DNA of 64,000 nucleotides, taken from the NCBI GenBank assembly GCA_009773375.1, contig WRPH01000017.1:18833-82832 (forward strand), written 5' to 3'. Shown here one piece after another: positions 42,329 through 52,592 of this stretch. This DNA comes from Paracoccaceae bacterium (lineage in GTDB: Bacteria > Pseudomonadota > Alphaproteobacteria > Rhodobacterales > Rhodobacteraceae). A program made the translations under genes and the position numbers. A model generated the notes under the pieces. That model was not told the DNA's origin, did no database searches, and saw nothing but the letters and a program-made list of their open reading frames with translations. Numbering within the stretch: position 1 is the first letter of the stretch; each line of letters begins with the position of its first letter.

Positions 42329-45300
42329 TCAGTGAAAATCCCGGCTGGGAAACAGCGCCTTGGCCTGATCGCGCGGATGCCGCGCGCGCGTCCCCCGCTG
42401 CGGAGGCTGAATTTTCGTCACCACCGGCCTGCGCGTCTCATCCGCCCGCCCCTGCGTCGGATCAATCGCCTCGCCTTCCGGGTGGCCCAGCGTCGCCAGC
42501 TCGCCGGACACATCCTCGAGCCTCTCGGCGATCAGATGCACCACCTGCCCCTCCCGCTCCAGCCGCCCCGTCACCCGCAACAGCCGCCCCCCCAGCACCG
42601 CCGAACGGAAGGCCTGATAGACCCGCGTCCACACCACCACATTGCAAACCCCGGTCTCATCCTCCAGCGTGATGAAGATCACCCCCGAGGCGGTGCCGGG
42701 CCGCTGCCGGGTGATCACCAGCCCGCAGACCATCACCCGCTGCGGCGGCACCCGGATCAGCTGATCATGCGGCGTCAGCCCCGGCATCTTGGGCCGCAAC
42801 AGCTCCATCGGATGCGCCCGCAACGACAGCCGCAGCGCCAGATAATCCTCGATCACCTCCTCGCCCAGCGTCATCAACGGCAACTGCACCGCAGGTTCCT
42901 GCCCGCCCTCGCCGTCCCGGCCCGCAAACAGCGGCAAGGGCCGCGCCGCCCGGATCGCCCGCACCTGCCACAGCGCGTCGCGTCGCAGCAGACCCAGACA
43001 GCCGAACCCATCCGCCTCGGCCAGCAGGTCCAGCACCGCAGGGGCCAACCCCGCCCGCAACCACAGGCTTTCCACATCCGGATAGCCATTGCCCCGCGCC
43101 GCCACCAGCCAGCCGGCGTCTTCCTCGCGCAGCCCCTTGATCTGCCGCAACCCCAGCCGCAGCGCCAACCGCCCATCCGCCCGCCGCTCCAGCTGATTGT
43201 CCCAACCAGAGTCATTCACCGACACCGCCCGCACCTCCACCCCATGCTCGCGCGCATCCCGCACGATCTGGGCAGGGGCATAGAACCCCATCGGCTGCGC
43301 ATTCAGCAGCGCACAGGCAAAAGCCGCCGGATGGTGCCGCTTCAACCAGGCCGAGACATAGACCAGCAAAGCAAAGCTGGCGGCGTGGCTTTCCGGAAAG
43401 CCGTATTCGCCAAACCCCTCGATCTGGGCAAAGCAGCGCTCGGCAAAATCGGGGGCATAGCCGCGCGCCAGCATGCCGCCGACGAAGCGGTCGCGGAAGG
43501 TCGAGATTGTGCCCATCCGCCGGAATGTCGCCAGACTGCGGCGCAACTGATCCGCCTCGCCGGGATCGAACCCCGCCGCCACCACCGCGATCTGCATCGC
43601 CTGTTCCTGAAACAGCGGCACCCCCAGCGTGCGGCCCAGCACCTCGCGCAATTCCTCTGAAGGCAGCTCCACCGCCTCGCGGCCCTGACGGCGGTTGATA
43701 TAGGGATGCACCATGCCGCCCTGAATTGGTCCCGGCCGGACGATGGCAACCTCGATCACCAGATCGTAAAACACCCGTGGCCGCATGCGGGGCAGGAAGT
43801 TCATCTGCGCCCGGCTTTCCACTTGAAACACCCCCACCGCATCGGCGCGGCACAGCATCTCATAGACCGCAGGGTCCTCTTTCGGCACCGTCGCCAGCGT
43901 CAGCCTTGGCCCGCCCTGCGCCGCGACCAGATCAAGGCTTTTGCGGATGCAGGTCAGCATGCCCAGGGCCAGAATATCCACCTTGAGGATTTTCAGCGCG
44001 TCGAGGTCGTCCTTGTCCCATTCGATCACGGTCCGCCCCTCCATTGCGGCGGGGCCGATCGGGCACAGCTCATCCAGCCGGTTCTGGGTGATGACAAAGC
44101 CGCCGACATGCTGCGACAGATGGCGCGGAAAACCGATGATCTCGGCAATCAGCCGCAGCGTCAGCGCAAGGCGGCGGTCGGTCGGGTCCAGCCCGATTTC
44201 GGCCAGCCGTGCCGGATCGGGCGCGTGCGAGGACCATCCCCAGCTTTGCCCGGCAATCGCCGCAACGATGTCCTGGCTTAACCCCATCACCTTGCCGACC
44301 TCGCGCACCGCCGCGCGCGAGCGGAAATGGATCACCGTTGCGGTCAACCCGGCGCGGTGGCGGCCATATTTTTCATAGATATGCTGGATCACCTCTTCGC
44401 GGCGTTCGTGTTCGAAGTCGACGTCAATATCGGGCGGCTCGCCGCGGGCCTCGGATATGAAACGTTCGAACACCATCTGGGTGACGCCGGGAGGCACCTC
44501 GGTCACCCCCAGCGCATAGCAGACCACCGAATTTGCCGCCGAGCCGCGGCCTTGGCACAGGATCCCCCGGCTGCGGGCAAAGCTGACGATGTCATGCACC
44601 GTCAGGAAATAGGCGGCGAAGCCCAGCTTGTCGATCAGGCGCAATTCCTTGGTGATCTTGGCTTTTGTGTCGGCATCAACCCCGTGCGGGAACCGGCGTG
44701 CCAAACCTTCGGCGGTCAGCCGTTCCAGCCGCGTCTGTGCGGGTTCATCCTGACTGGCCTCATGCGGGTAGTCATAAGACAGCTCGTCGAGCGAGAAGGT
44801 GCAGCGGGTGGCAATCTCCAGCGTGCGGCGCAGCGCGGCGGGGTGGTCGCGAAACATCCGCGCCATGTCTGTCGGCGATTTCAGCCGCCGTTCCGCATTG
44901 GCCAGCGCCCGACGGCCCAAGGTGTCAATCGTGCAGCCCTCGCGCAGGCAGGTCAGCACATCGGCCAAGGGGCGGCGGGCACCGTGATGCATCAGCACAT
45001 CGCCCACCGCCACCAGTGGCAGCGCCGCCGCCCGCGACAGCGCCGCCAAGGTGTTGAAGCGGCGCGGATCATGGCCATCATAGCGCGGGGCCGCGCCCAG
45101 AAACACATGGCCGGGAAAGTGGCGCAGGATCGGGGTGAACAGGCTGACCGGCACGGCACCGGCCAAAGGATCGGGCGGCAACGCGATCAGGATCAGCCCC
45201 GCCCCGCCCGCCACCAGATCGGCCTGATACAGCGTGCAATCACCTTTTTCCGCTCGGCTTTTGCCCAAGGACAGCAGGCGCGACAGCCGGGCATAGGCGG

Positions 45301-45700
45301 CGCGATCACTGGGCAACGCCAGCCAGTGCACAGGGCTGTCGGCCAGCACCAGCCGCGCACCGATGATCAGACGCGGCAGATCGCCGCTCGCCCCCCCTGC
45401 CCGCCCGCTCCCTGCCCGCCCGCTCCCTGCCAGCACCGCCCCGCTTGCCACCGCGCGGCTGGAGGCATCGACCTGAGTTTCCGAACGCACCCTGGCCCCC
45501 TCGCCCAGCTTGTCGCGCGCGCGCTGCATCTCGCGCAGCGCCACATGCGCCCGCACCACCCCGGCCAGCGAGTTCTGATCCGTGATCGCTACCGCCGCCA
45601 GCCCCAGATCGGCGGCGCGCACCACCAGTTCCTCGGGGTGGGAAGCACCTTTCAGAAAGGTGAAATTCGACGTGGTGCACAGCTCCGCATAGCCCGTCAT
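42329..45700 (-). CDS. dnaE2: Error-prone DNA polymerase III alpha subunit DnaE2
   Basis: 1123 residues. Catalytic subunit of the SOS mutasome used in damage-induced mutagenesis. PHP domain at the N-terminus (YAELCTTSNFTFLKGASHPEEL), polymerase core with CQGRGSAANSVVCYALGVT, PPDIDVDFEHERREEVIQHIY and VLALGMLTC-like ILALGMLTCIRKSL, HhH and OB-fold ending GVCNVVVWTRVYQ. An Ala/Gly/Arg-rich insert near residues 80-110 holds a 15-bp tandem repeat (45397-45426). Start by ATGA overlap with imuB. Confidence 0.97.
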   Translation of the reverse strand: MTGYAELCTTSNFTFLKGASHPEELVVRAADLGLAAVAITDQNSLAGVVRAHVALREMQRARDKLGEGARVRSETQVDASSRAVASGAVLAGSGRAGSGRAGGASGDLPRLIIGARLVLADSPVHWLALPSDRAAYARLSRLLSLGKSRAEKGDCTLYQADLVAGGAGLILIALPPDPLAGAVPVSLFTPILRHFPGHVFLGAAPRYDGHDPRRFNTLAALSRAAALPLVAVGDVLMHHGARRPLADVLTCLREGCTIDTLGRRALANAERRLKSPTDMARMFRDHPAALRRTLEIATRCTFSLDELSYDYPHEASQDEPAQTRLERLTAEGLARRFPHGVDADTKAKITKELRLIDKLGFAAYFLTVHDIVSFARSRGILCQGRGSAANSVVCYALGVTEVPPGVTQMVFERFISEARGEPPDIDVDFEHERREEVIQHIYEKYGRHRAGLTATVIHFRSRAAVREVGKVMGLSQDIVAAIAGQSWGWSSHAPDPARLAEIGLDPTDRRLALTLRLIAEIIGFPRHLSQHVGGFVITQNRLDELCPIGPAAMEGRTVIEWDKDDLDALKILKVDILALGMLTCIRKSLDLVAAQGGPRLTLATVPKEDPAVYEMLCRADAVGVFQVESRAQMNFLPRMRPRVFYDLVIEVAIVRPGPIQGGMVHPYINRRQGREAVELPSEELREVLGRTLGVPLFQEQAMQIAVVAAGFDPGEADQLRRSLATFRRMGTISTFRDRFVGGMLARGYAPDFAERCFAQIEGFGEYGFPESHAASFALLVYVSAWLKRHHPAAFACALLNAQPMGFYAPAQIVRDAREHGVEVRAVSVNDSGWDNQLERRADGRLALRLGLRQIKGLREEDAGWLVAARGNGYPDVESLWLRAGLAPAVLDLLAEADGFGCLGLLRRDALWQVRAIRAARPLPLFAGRDGEGGQEPAVQLPLMTLGEEVIEDYLALRLSLRAHPMELLRPKMPGLTPHDQLIRVPPQRVMVCGLVITRQRPGTASGVIFITLEDETGVCNVVVWTRVYQAFRSAVLGGRLLRVTGRLEREGQVVHLIAERLEDVSGELATLGHPEGEAIDPTQGRADETRRPVVTKIQPPQRGTRARHPRDQAKALFPSRDFH
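45397..45426 (-). repeat. Two 15-bp tandem repeats within dnaE2
   Basis: CTGCCCGCCCGCTCC occurs twice head to tail (plus strand), giving the encoded GSGRAGSGRAG. It stays in frame and lies in a linker after the first PHP segment, so variation in copy number would be tolerated. Confidence 0.85.
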
Positions 45701-47193
45701 GCGAATTCTCCCTGCACGAACCAGCCGGGATTGCGCGGCGTGTAGAACAGCCAAAGCCTGCGGCCCTGCGTGGTTTCCACCTTCCAGTAATCGCGCAGGC
45801 CGGATCGCCACGCCGGGGTATCAAGCCACCATTCCGGTTCGATCCGCTCGGGCCCGGTGGCGCGGGCGATGGTCAGGCTCATCCGGCGCCAGCGGAACTG
45901 TTGCGGCAATTGCGCGCCCTGCACCATCAGCGGCTCGGGAGGGAAGATCTGCAACGGGCGGTCCGGTCCGGAAGGCCAGTCATTGACGGCTTGCGAATAG
46001 GCCACAGGGGCAAGGTTGTAGCTTTGCTCGGGAATATGGCTGTCGGCGGGCAGAAAGCGGGTGATGCGGTCAAAGCCCAGCCGGTTGCCCAACCGGGTCA
46101 CCAGATCGTCAAACGCATCCTTGCCCGCCTGCACGACATTACCCAGTTGTTCCGGCGGCATCGGTTCGACCACCGTCACCACCAGCCGCAGCCGATCGAT
46201 GCCAAAGCCGGCATCCACGCTTTCCAACGCCGGGCGGAACAGCGCGGCAATCCGGCGCGCATCACGCATCGGACGGGCCAGCCCGACCTCGACCGCGACA
46301 TCCCCACGATCCACCCGCTGCAATTCCAGCCGCAACCATCGCGCGCCGCAATATGCCGCCAGCAGTTTGCCGCAAATCTGATCCAGCAGCCGCGCCAGCC
46401 CCGCCTCGACATCCGCAATCAGCCCGATGGGTTCGGGCAGGGTCATCCGCACCGCGAAATATGGGGTGGCCGCGGCAGGCGAGACGGGTTCGGCCATAGC
46501 TCCCAAAGCCTGATCAAGCCGCAGCAGCAGCCCCGGCCCAAAGCGGCGGGCCAGCGGCGCGCGGGGTTGCGTGACCAGATCAGCAATCCGGCGCAGCCCC
46601 AGCCGGGCCAGAGCGGTGGCGGTTTCGTGATCCAGCCGTAGCGCCACCAGCGGCAAATCGGCCAAGGCTGCCAGACCCTGCCCCGGCGGGGCGATGACGC
46701 CGCAATCCGACGGCGGCGCGAGCGGGCCTTCGCCATGCCGTGCCAAGGCATAGGCGGCCCCGCGCGTATCGGCCACTGCCGCGCGCGCTGTAATGCCGGC
46801 ACGGGCCAGCCGCCCCGCCAGATCTGCCAGCAGCGCCGCCTCGCCGCCCCACAGATGCGCCACGCCGGTCAGATCGGCAACCAAGCCGTCGCTGCCTTCG
46901 TGCCCGACCATCGGCGAATAGCGCCCGGCCCAGCGCAGCAGCGCCGCCAGCCCCGCCGCCTCGCGGACAAGATCGGCGGGCCTTGTCACCAGACCGGGGC
47001 ATAGCGCCCGCGCATCCGCCAACCCCATGCCGCGCCGCAAGCCCGCCGCCTCGGCCTGCCGGTTCAGACAGTGCAGATGATCGGCATTGCCCACCCGCAG
47101 GTTAAGGGCGAAAGGCGCATCACAAGACCGGTGGCGCAGCGCCTGATCGCTCGCCAGTTTCGGAAACCACAGTGATAGCACCCGCCGTCGCAT
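45697..47193 (-). CDS. imuB: Mutasome protein ImuB (inactive Y-family polymerase)
   Basis: 498 residues. Related to Y-family polymerases but non-catalytic; it recruits DnaE2 and the beta clamp. RRVLSLWFPKLASDQALR opens the fold, followed by LVADLTGVAHLWGGEAALL where active polymerases have acidic residues, and LGLRRIADLV. ATG 47193 is preferred; 47217 adds eight residues. It overlaps imuA by 74 bp and dnaE2 by 4 bp. Confidence 0.93.
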   Translation of the reverse strand: MRRRVLSLWFPKLASDQALRHRSCDAPFALNLRVGNADHLHCLNRQAEAAGLRRGMGLADARALCPGLVTRPADLVREAAGLAALLRWAGRYSPMVGHEGSDGLVADLTGVAHLWGGEAALLADLAGRLARAGITARAAVADTRGAAYALARHGEGPLAPPSDCGVIAPPGQGLAALADLPLVALRLDHETATALARLGLRRIADLVTQPRAPLARRFGPGLLLRLDQALGAMAEPVSPAAATPYFAVRMTLPEPIGLIADVEAGLARLLDQICGKLLAAYCGARWLRLELQRVDRGDVAVEVGLARPMRDARRIAALFRPALESVDAGFGIDRLRLVVTVVEPMPPEQLGNVVQAGKDAFDDLVTRLGNRLGFDRITRFLPADSHIPEQSYNLAPVAYSQAVNDWPSGPDRPLQIFPPEPLMVQGAQLPQQFRWRRMSLTIARATGPERIEPEWWLDTPAWRSGLRDYWKVETTQGRRLWLFYTPRNPGWFVQGEFA

Positions 47194-47698
47194 CCCAACG
47201 CACCACCCACGACTCACATGTTCCCTTTTTGTTCTTGATAAGCGACCATCGCATCAGAGTCGACTCTGCTGGCTGCCACAGCGGCGTGCAATGCCAGCGG
47301 GTTTCGGCGGCGTTGCTGCCACCGCCTTCGGGGATCAGCAAAATCCCGGTGGTGCGCCCGGCCTCGGCGGCCAGTTGCAACCGCCGTCCTTGTGTCAGCG
47401 ACAATGGCTTGTCCCACACGGCGATCACAAAGCCCAAGGCCGCTGCCCGCAGCGCCTCTTCCACCGCCCAGAGCAGATCGGCATCCGACCCGGCCCGGAT
47501 CACCGCCACCCGCTCGGGCGGCAGAATCCGCCGAAAACCGGCGGGCAGCACAGTTTCAGCGCGATGCTCGGGCACCAGCAGCGCCACCATCCCCGGCCGC
47601 TGCGCTGCCTGCATCAGGGCAAAGCCCAGCGCTGCGGGGCCAAATGCCTCGTGGATGCGGGAAGACAGCAAGGAAGGGCGGCGCGCGGAGAGGAACAT
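47120..47698 (-). CDS. imuA: Mutasome protein ImuA (RecA-like)
   Basis: 192 residues. The RecA-related ImuA is required with ImuB and DnaE2 for induced mutagenesis. IHEAFGPAALGFALMQAAQRPGMVALLVPE and GFVIAVWDKPLSLTQGRRLQLAAEAGRTTGILL are typical. Start at 47698 leads straight into MFLSARR and coincides with a LexA box; the ORF upstream (hydrophobic, Trp/Cys-rich) is antisense noise. Confidence 0.9.
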   Translation of the reverse strand: MFLSARRPSLLSSRIHEAFGPAALGFALMQAAQRPGMVALLVPEHRAETVLPAGFRRILPPERVAVIRAGSDADLLWAVEEALRAAALGFVIAVWDKPLSLTQGRRLQLAAEAGRTTGILLIPEGGGSNAAETRWHCTPLWQPAESTLMRWSLIKNKKGTCESWVVRWDATAGAITVVSETGERSGAAPPVL

Positions 47699-47707
47699 TA
47701 GGCGAAC
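47693..47707 (-). promoter_or_regulatory. LexA (SOS) box at the imuA start
   Basis: Minus strand reads GTTC-GCCTAAT-GTTC, an exact match to the alphaproteobacterial LexA consensus GTTC-N7-GTTC. It covers the imuA start codon, so the transcription start must be close to it and LexA would block both initiation and the early transcript. Confidence 0.85.
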
Positions 47708-47744
47708 ATAAACCAGCCCTGCGCTGCTGGCAATTCCGATGGCC

Positions 47745-47981
47745 TTACGGCAAAAGCGCCAGCCCCACCGCATAACCCACGCCATAAGCCAGCATGCAAA
47801 TGGCCAGAACCGCCGCCCAAAGCACAGGCAGGGCCATCCGCCGCCGCAATGCCGGAGCCGTGCTGCACAGGCCCGCAAGCATCACAGCCACCACCGGCAC
47901 CGCCCAAACCGGAGCCTGCATCGCGCCAAGGATGCCCAACAAGACAAGGAGAAGGCCGCCGATCATGGGTATTTGATCCAT
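47745..47981 (-). CDS. Small membrane protein of unknown function
   Basis: 78 residues from ATG 47981, nearly all hydrophobic, with three short membrane segments (GGLLLVLLGILGAM, AVPVVAVMLAGL, PVLWAAVLAICMLAYGVGYAVG). It is 47 bp upstream of imuA on the same strand; its relation to the SOS cassette is unclear because the LexA box lies between them. Confidence 0.55.
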   Translation of the reverse strand: MDQIPMIGGLLLVLLGILGAMQAPVWAVPVVAVMLAGLCSTAPALRRRMALPVLWAAVLAICMLAYGVGYAVGLALLP

Positions 47982-48040
47982 TGCTAAGGCCGCCATGCGG
48001 CATTTTACGCATCTGCCGGATTAACGCCGACGCATGCTCG

Positions 48041-48472
48041 TCAATCTGCCGGGTCGCTGCAGACCGCGCGCGCGCCGAGGCTTTGCGCAAACCTCAAAAG
48101 GTAGCCATCCGGGTCTTGCACCAAAAGCTGCACCTGACCATGCTCAACCCCACCATCCCGATACCACCGGGTCTGCGGGCCAAGGAAGGTCGCAACACCC
48201 GCGTCGGCCAGCCGCAGCGACAAATCCGACACCGACACCACCTCAATCTGAAAATTGACCCCGCGCCCCAATGGCGGCTCCATCGACCCGGTCAGCCAAG
48301 CATTTTCCAAGCGATCCAGCATGAACTGTGCGCCTTGCAATTCCATGAAGGCAAAACCCTCCTCCGGACGATCATAGAGCACCGTGGCACCCAGAATATC
48401 ACAATAGAACCTCAGACTGCGATCAAGGTCGGCGCAGGCAAGCTCGGGGACAAGGCGGGAAAATGCACGCAT
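48041..48472 (-). CDS. VOC-superfamily (glyoxalase/bleomycin-resistance) protein
   Basis: 143 residues with paired beta-alpha-beta modules: LVPELACADLDRSLRFYCDILGATVLYDR, GAQFMLD, FQIEVVSVSDLSLRLADAGV and QLLVQDPDGYLLRFAQSLG. Resembles bleomycin-binding protein. It is separated from rpoD by a terminator and so has its own promoter. Confidence 0.85.
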   Translation of the reverse strand: MRAFSRLVPELACADLDRSLRFYCDILGATVLYDRPEEGFAFMELQGAQFMLDRLENAWLTGSMEPPLGRGVNFQIEVVSVSDLSLRLADAGVATFLGPQTRWYRDGGVEHGQVQLLVQDPDGYLLRFAQSLGARAVCSDPAD

Positions 48473-48484
48473 GATCTCTCCATG

Positions 48485-48511
48485 AAAAAGGCGCCCCGCA
48501 GGGCGCCTTTT
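48485..48511 (-). terminator. Terminator of rpoD (bidirectional symmetry)
   Basis: AAAAGGCGCCC-CGCA-GGGCGCCTTTT: 11 pairs, with A/T tracts on both sides, two bases past the rpoD stop. Confidence 0.92.
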
Positions 48512-48512
48512 C

Positions 48513-50510
48513 TTACTGATCCAGGAAACTGCGCAGCTTCCGCGACCTGCTCGGATGCTTCAGTTTGCGCAGCGCCTTGGCTTCGATCTGGCGGATGCGT
48601 TCGCGGGTGACGCTGAACTGCTGGCCGACCTCTTCCAGCGTGTGATCGGTGTTCATGCCGATGCCAAACCGCATGCGAAGCACCCGTTCTTCACGCGGGG
48701 TCAGGCTGGCCAGAACGCGGGTGGTGGTTTCCTTCAGGTTTTCCTGAATGGCGCTGTCCAGCGGCAGAATAGCGTTCTTGTCTTCGATGAAGTCGCCAAG
48801 CTGGCTGTCTTCCTCGTCGCCAATCGGGGTTTCGAGGCTGATCGGCTCCTTGGCGATCTTCATCACCTTGCGAACCTTTTCCAGCGGCATTTGCAGCTTT
48901 TCGGCCAATTCCTCCGGCGTCGGTTCGCGGCCGATTTCGTGCAGCATCTGACGGCCGGTGCGGACCAGCTTGTTGATCGTTTCGATCATATGCACCGGAA
49001 TACGGATGGTGCGGGCCTGATCGGCGATGGAGCGGGTGATCGCCTGACGGATCCACCACGTCGCATAGGTGGAGAATTTATAGCCGCGGCGGTATTCGAA
49101 TTTATCCACCGCCTTCATCAGGCCGATATTGCCTTCCTGAATAAGATCAAGGAATTGCAGGCCGCGGTTGGTGTATTTCTTCGCAATCGAGATCACCAGA
49201 CGCAGGTTGGCTTCGACCATTTCCTTCTTGGCCTGACGCGCTTCTTTCTCGCCCTTCTGCACCTGATTGACGATGCGGCGGAATTCGGAAATGTCGACGC
49301 CGATATAGGTGCCGACCTGTGCCATTTCGGCGCGCAGATCTTCGACCTTTTCGCGCGAGCGTTCCAGCAAAGCCTGCCAGCCGCGCCCAGCCTTGGCTGC
49401 CATGCGGTCCAGCCAGGTCGGGTCCAATTCATAGCCCTGATATTCGTCGATGAATTCGCGGCGGTTGATGCGGGCTGCATCGGCCAGCTTCACCATGCCC
49501 GAATTGATCGCCATGATCTTGCGGTTGATGCCGTAAAGCTGATCAATCAGCGCTTCGATCCGGTTGTTGTGCAGATGAAGTTCGTTCACCAACACCACGA
49601 TTTCGCTGCGCAATTTCTGATAGGCAGCTTCCTCGTTGGCAGAAAAGCGGTGCTTTTCCGACAAGGTGGCCGACATGCGCAGATCCTGCATTTCCGACAG
49701 CTTGCCATAGTCGCGCGCGATCAGGTCCAGCGTTTCCAGCACTTTCGGCTTCAGCGCGGCTTCCATCGCGGCCAGCGACATCGAGGTGCCGTCGTCTTCA
49801 TCATCGTCATCATCCGACCGCATCAGCGGGTTGCCGTCGGCGTCGAGTTCGGGTTCATCGCCAGCCGCACGGCGCGGTGCAGCGGCTTCGACATCCACGC
49901 CTTCCAGATCGGTGCCAACCAGACCCTCTTCGCCATCAAGCGAGCGGCCAAAGGTGGCTTCCAGATCAATCACGTCGCGCAGCAGAATGTCTTCGGACAG
50001 AAGTTCGTCACGCCAGATGATGATGGCCTGAAAGGTCAGCGGGCTTTCGCAAAGCCCGGCAATCATGGTGTTGCGACCAGCCTCGATGCGCTTGGCGATG
50101 GCGATTTCGCCTTCGCGCGACAACAGTTCCACCGAGCCCATTTCGCGCAGATACATCCGCACCGGATCGTCGGTCCGGTCCAGCGTTTCGGTCGTGGTCG
50201 TCACCACCGCAATATCGCGCACGCCCGAGCCGGTTTCCACCAGATCGCCACTGATCGGCGCTTCGCCTTCTTCGACATCTTCGTCTTCAATGACGTTGAT
50301 GCCCATTTCAGACAGCATCGACATCACGTCTTCGATCTGCTCCGACGAGACTTGCTCGGGCGGCATCACCTGATTGAGCTGTTCGTAGGTGATGTAGCCA
50401 CGTTCCCGAGCGTCGGCGATCATCTTCTTGACGGCCGCCTGGCTCATATCAAGGGATACATCGGCCTCTTCGCCTTCGGGTTTGCCGTCGTCGGTGTCTT
50501 TCGAGGCCAT
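48513..50510 (-). CDS. rpoD: Primary sigma factor RpoD (sigma-70)
   Basis: 665 residues. Region 1.1 at the N-terminus (about 20-90), then region 1.2, the acidic non-conserved insert (about 190-250, EDDGTSMS), regions 2 ([55 protein letters not shown]), 3 and 4 ([24 protein letters not shown]). The RBS AAGGAG precedes ATG 50510. Lies downstream of dnaG as in many proteobacteria, with 117 bp between containing four GANTC sites. Confidence 0.99.
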   Translation of the reverse strand: MASKDTDDGKPEGEEADVSLDMSQAAVKKMIADARERGYITYEQLNQVMPPEQVSSEQIEDVMSMLSEMGINVIEDEDVEEGEAPISGDLVETGSGVRDIAVVTTTTETLDRTDDPVRMYLREMGSVELLSREGEIAIAKRIEAGRNTMIAGLCESPLTFQAIIIWRDELLSEDILLRDVIDLEATFGRSLDGEEGLVGTDLEGVDVEAAAPRRAAGDEPELDADGNPLMRSDDDDDEDDGTSMSLAAMEAALKPKVLETLDLIARDYGKLSEMQDLRMSATLSEKHRFSANEEAAYQKLRSEIVVLVNELHLHNNRIEALIDQLYGINRKIMAINSGMVKLADAARINRREFIDEYQGYELDPTWLDRMAAKAGRGWQALLERSREKVEDLRAEMAQVGTYIGVDISEFRRIVNQVQKGEKEARQAKKEMVEANLRLVISIAKKYTNRGLQFLDLIQEGNIGLMKAVDKFEYRRGYKFSTYATWWIRQAITRSIADQARTIRIPVHMIETINKLVRTGRQMLHEIGREPTPEELAEKLQMPLEKVRKVMKIAKEPISLETPIGDEEDSQLGDFIEDKNAILPLDSAIQENLKETTTRVLASLTPREERVLRMRFGIGMNTDHTLEEVGQQFSVTRERIRQIEAKALRKLKHPSRSRKLRSFLDQ

Positions 50511-50550
50511 GAGCGCTCCTTACAGGTCGGGGTGGGCAGGCGAGGTAAAA

Positions 50551-50610
50551 CGAATCAAACGCACTTAGTCGAATCAATAACGCGAATCACGGCAGGGAAA
50601 AGCCGAATCA
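50551..50610. promoter_or_regulatory. Cluster of four CGAATCA (GANTC) sites upstream of rpoD
   Basis: The 7-mer CGAATCA occurs at 50551-50557, 50570-50576, 50583-50589 and 50604-50610. Each contains GANTC, the methylation site of CcrM. Four in 60 bp is far above the roughly one per 256 bp expected by chance. May tie rpoD transcription to the cell-cycle methylation state; this is inferred. Confidence 0.5.
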
Positions 50611-50627
50611 GTGATTTTCCCCGCCTT

Positions 50628-52592
50628 CTAGGTCTTACGATGAGTTTTCGTGAACTGAATGCTGTCCCAAAGCGACCGGGCATCCTCCAACTCGTCCTTG
50701 TTCATCTGCACGCCGTTCGAGGCCAGCACCGCCTCGACCGTTTTGCCCTTTGGCCCGGCAAGCGCAGTGAAGCGGGCATCGTTGGCCTGACTAAGCCGCC
50801 ATGTCAGCCCTTCATCGACCAGCCCGGCGATATCTTCCATCGCTTCTTCAATTTCGAGCCGCGCCCCCCGCGCGGCATGCAGCTTGCTAAGCGCCTCGGC
50901 CACGCTGAATTCGGCCCGGCCCATATCACCGGGGTTGCGAATGGCGGGTTCGATCCTGATCTGGGGCCGATCCATCAAAGCATCAAGGGCATCGGGCGCA
51001 AGTTTCTGGATATGGTCCAGAATTACGGGGGCATCGGCGTGCAAAAGCAAAAGCTGGCGCAGCCGGTCATGGCCGTCACCGATCAGGTCGAGACGCTCCA
51101 ACGGGGTTTCAAAGCGGTGGATCAGGCCGGGATGGGTGATCAACACCGCCAGAACTACCGCTTCGCACAAGACTTCTTCTACCCGGCTGGGCGCTGTCGC
51201 CAAAAGCGAGCCCTTGGTCGAGGGCATCGGTGGCATCTCTGGCGGCGGGGCAAACCGGCCTTTCTGGCCCTGCTGGCGGGGAGTGAAAGCCTTGGCGGCG
51301 CGCGGGCGCTGGCCGAACAACTCCCAGCGCAACTGTTTGATATCTTCGCCGTAATGGCTGCGGATTGAGGGATCGGCGATGCGTTTGAGATGGGCGCGCA
51401 AGGATTTGTCGAGCGCAGCCTTGCGTTCAGGGCTATCGAAGCTGCGGCCTTCGATTTCGCGCTGCCACAGCAGCTTGACCATCGGCTGGGCGGCATCAAG
51501 CACCGCCTTCATCGCCGGGGCCCCTTGCGCGCGGATCAGATCATCGGGGTCCATGCCGCCCGGCAGCACGGCAAAACGCAGGCCCTTGCCCGCCTCCAGC
51601 AGCGGCAGGGCCAGATCAATCACCCGCAGCGCCGCCCGAATGCCGGCGGTGTCACCATCCAGCGCGATGATCGGTTCGTCCGAAATACGCCACATCAGCC
51701 GCAACTGCTCTTCCGTGACCGCCGTACCCAAAGGCGCCACCGCCGCCTTGAAGCCTGCCTCGGACAGCGCAATCACGTCCATGTAGCCTTCGGCCACCAC
51801 GAGGGGGGCGCCCTTGCCCGAGGCTTCCCGCGCCGGGGCGTGGTTGAACAGGTTGCGGCCCTTGTCGAACAGCTCGGTTTCCGGGCCGTTGAGGTATTTC
51901 GCCCGCGCATCCGCCGCCATCGCCCGGCCGCCTAGGCTGATCGCCCGACCACGGCCATCGCGGATCGGAAAGATGATGCGGCCCCGGAAACGGTCATACG
52001 GCGCGCCACCATCATCAGGTTTGGCGCAAACGCCAGAACCCACGATCAGATCATCCGCCACGCCCTTTTGCCGCAGCGCCAGATACAGGCCCTGCCGCGC
52101 ATCGGGAGCAAAGCCGATTTCCCAGCGATCCTGCGCCTCTGCCGACAGGCCGCGTTTGGCAAGGTAGGCGCGGGCATCCGAGGCGGCAGAGGTACGCAGT
52201 TGCAGACGGAACCACTTCACCGCCTCTTCCATCACCGCGACAAGCTGGCTGCGCCGATCCGCCACTTGTGCGGCACGCGGATCGCGCGCCGGCATCGGCA
52301 TACCCGCCTCGCGCGCAAGCATTTCAACGGCTTCCATGAAGCTGAGGTTTTCAGATTCCTTGATAAAGGTCACCGCGTCGCCTTTGGCTTGGCAGCCAAA
52401 GCAGTAATAGAAGCCCTTGCGGTCATCGACGTGGAAAGACGCAGATTTTTCCTGATGGAACGGGCAAGGTGCCCACATGTCGCCCTTGCCCTGATTGGAC
52501 TTGCGCGGGTCCCATGTGACTTTCCTGCCCACAACCGAGGACAGCGAGACGCGGGTGCGCAGTTCATCAAGGAAACCGGGTGGGAGACTCAT
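50628..52592 (-). CDS. dnaG: DNA primase
   Basis: 654 residues. Makes RNA primers at the replication fork. CHC2-type zinc finger Cys43, His46, Cys64, Cys67; the TOPRIM core is visible in PLVVAEGYMDVIALSEAG and PIIALDGDTAG; a C-terminal DnaB-interaction region follows. The start at 52592 is family-typical (MSLPPGFLDELRTRVSLSSVVG). Followed by rpoD. Confidence 0.98.
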   Translation of the reverse strand: MSLPPGFLDELRTRVSLSSVVGRKVTWDPRKSNQGKGDMWAPCPFHQEKSASFHVDDRKGFYYCFGCQAKGDAVTFIKESENLSFMEAVEMLAREAGMPMPARDPRAAQVADRRSQLVAVMEEAVKWFRLQLRTSAASDARAYLAKRGLSAEAQDRWEIGFAPDARQGLYLALRQKGVADDLIVGSGVCAKPDDGGAPYDRFRGRIIFPIRDGRGRAISLGGRAMAADARAKYLNGPETELFDKGRNLFNHAPAREASGKGAPLVVAEGYMDVIALSEAGFKAAVAPLGTAVTEEQLRLMWRISDEPIIALDGDTAGIRAALRVIDLALPLLEAGKGLRFAVLPGGMDPDDLIRAQGAPAMKAVLDAAQPMVKLLWQREIEGRSFDSPERKAALDKSLRAHLKRIADPSIRSHYGEDIKQLRWELFGQRPRAAKAFTPRQQGQKGRFAPPPEMPPMPSTKGSLLATAPSRVEEVLCEAVVLAVLITHPGLIHRFETPLERLDLIGDGHDRLRQLLLLHADAPVILDHIQKLAPDALDALMDRPQIRIEPAIRNPGDMGRAEFSVAEALSKLHAARGARLEIEEAMEDIAGLVDEGLTWRLSQANDARFTALAGPKGKTVEAVLASNGVQMNKDELEDARSLWDSIQFTKTHRKT

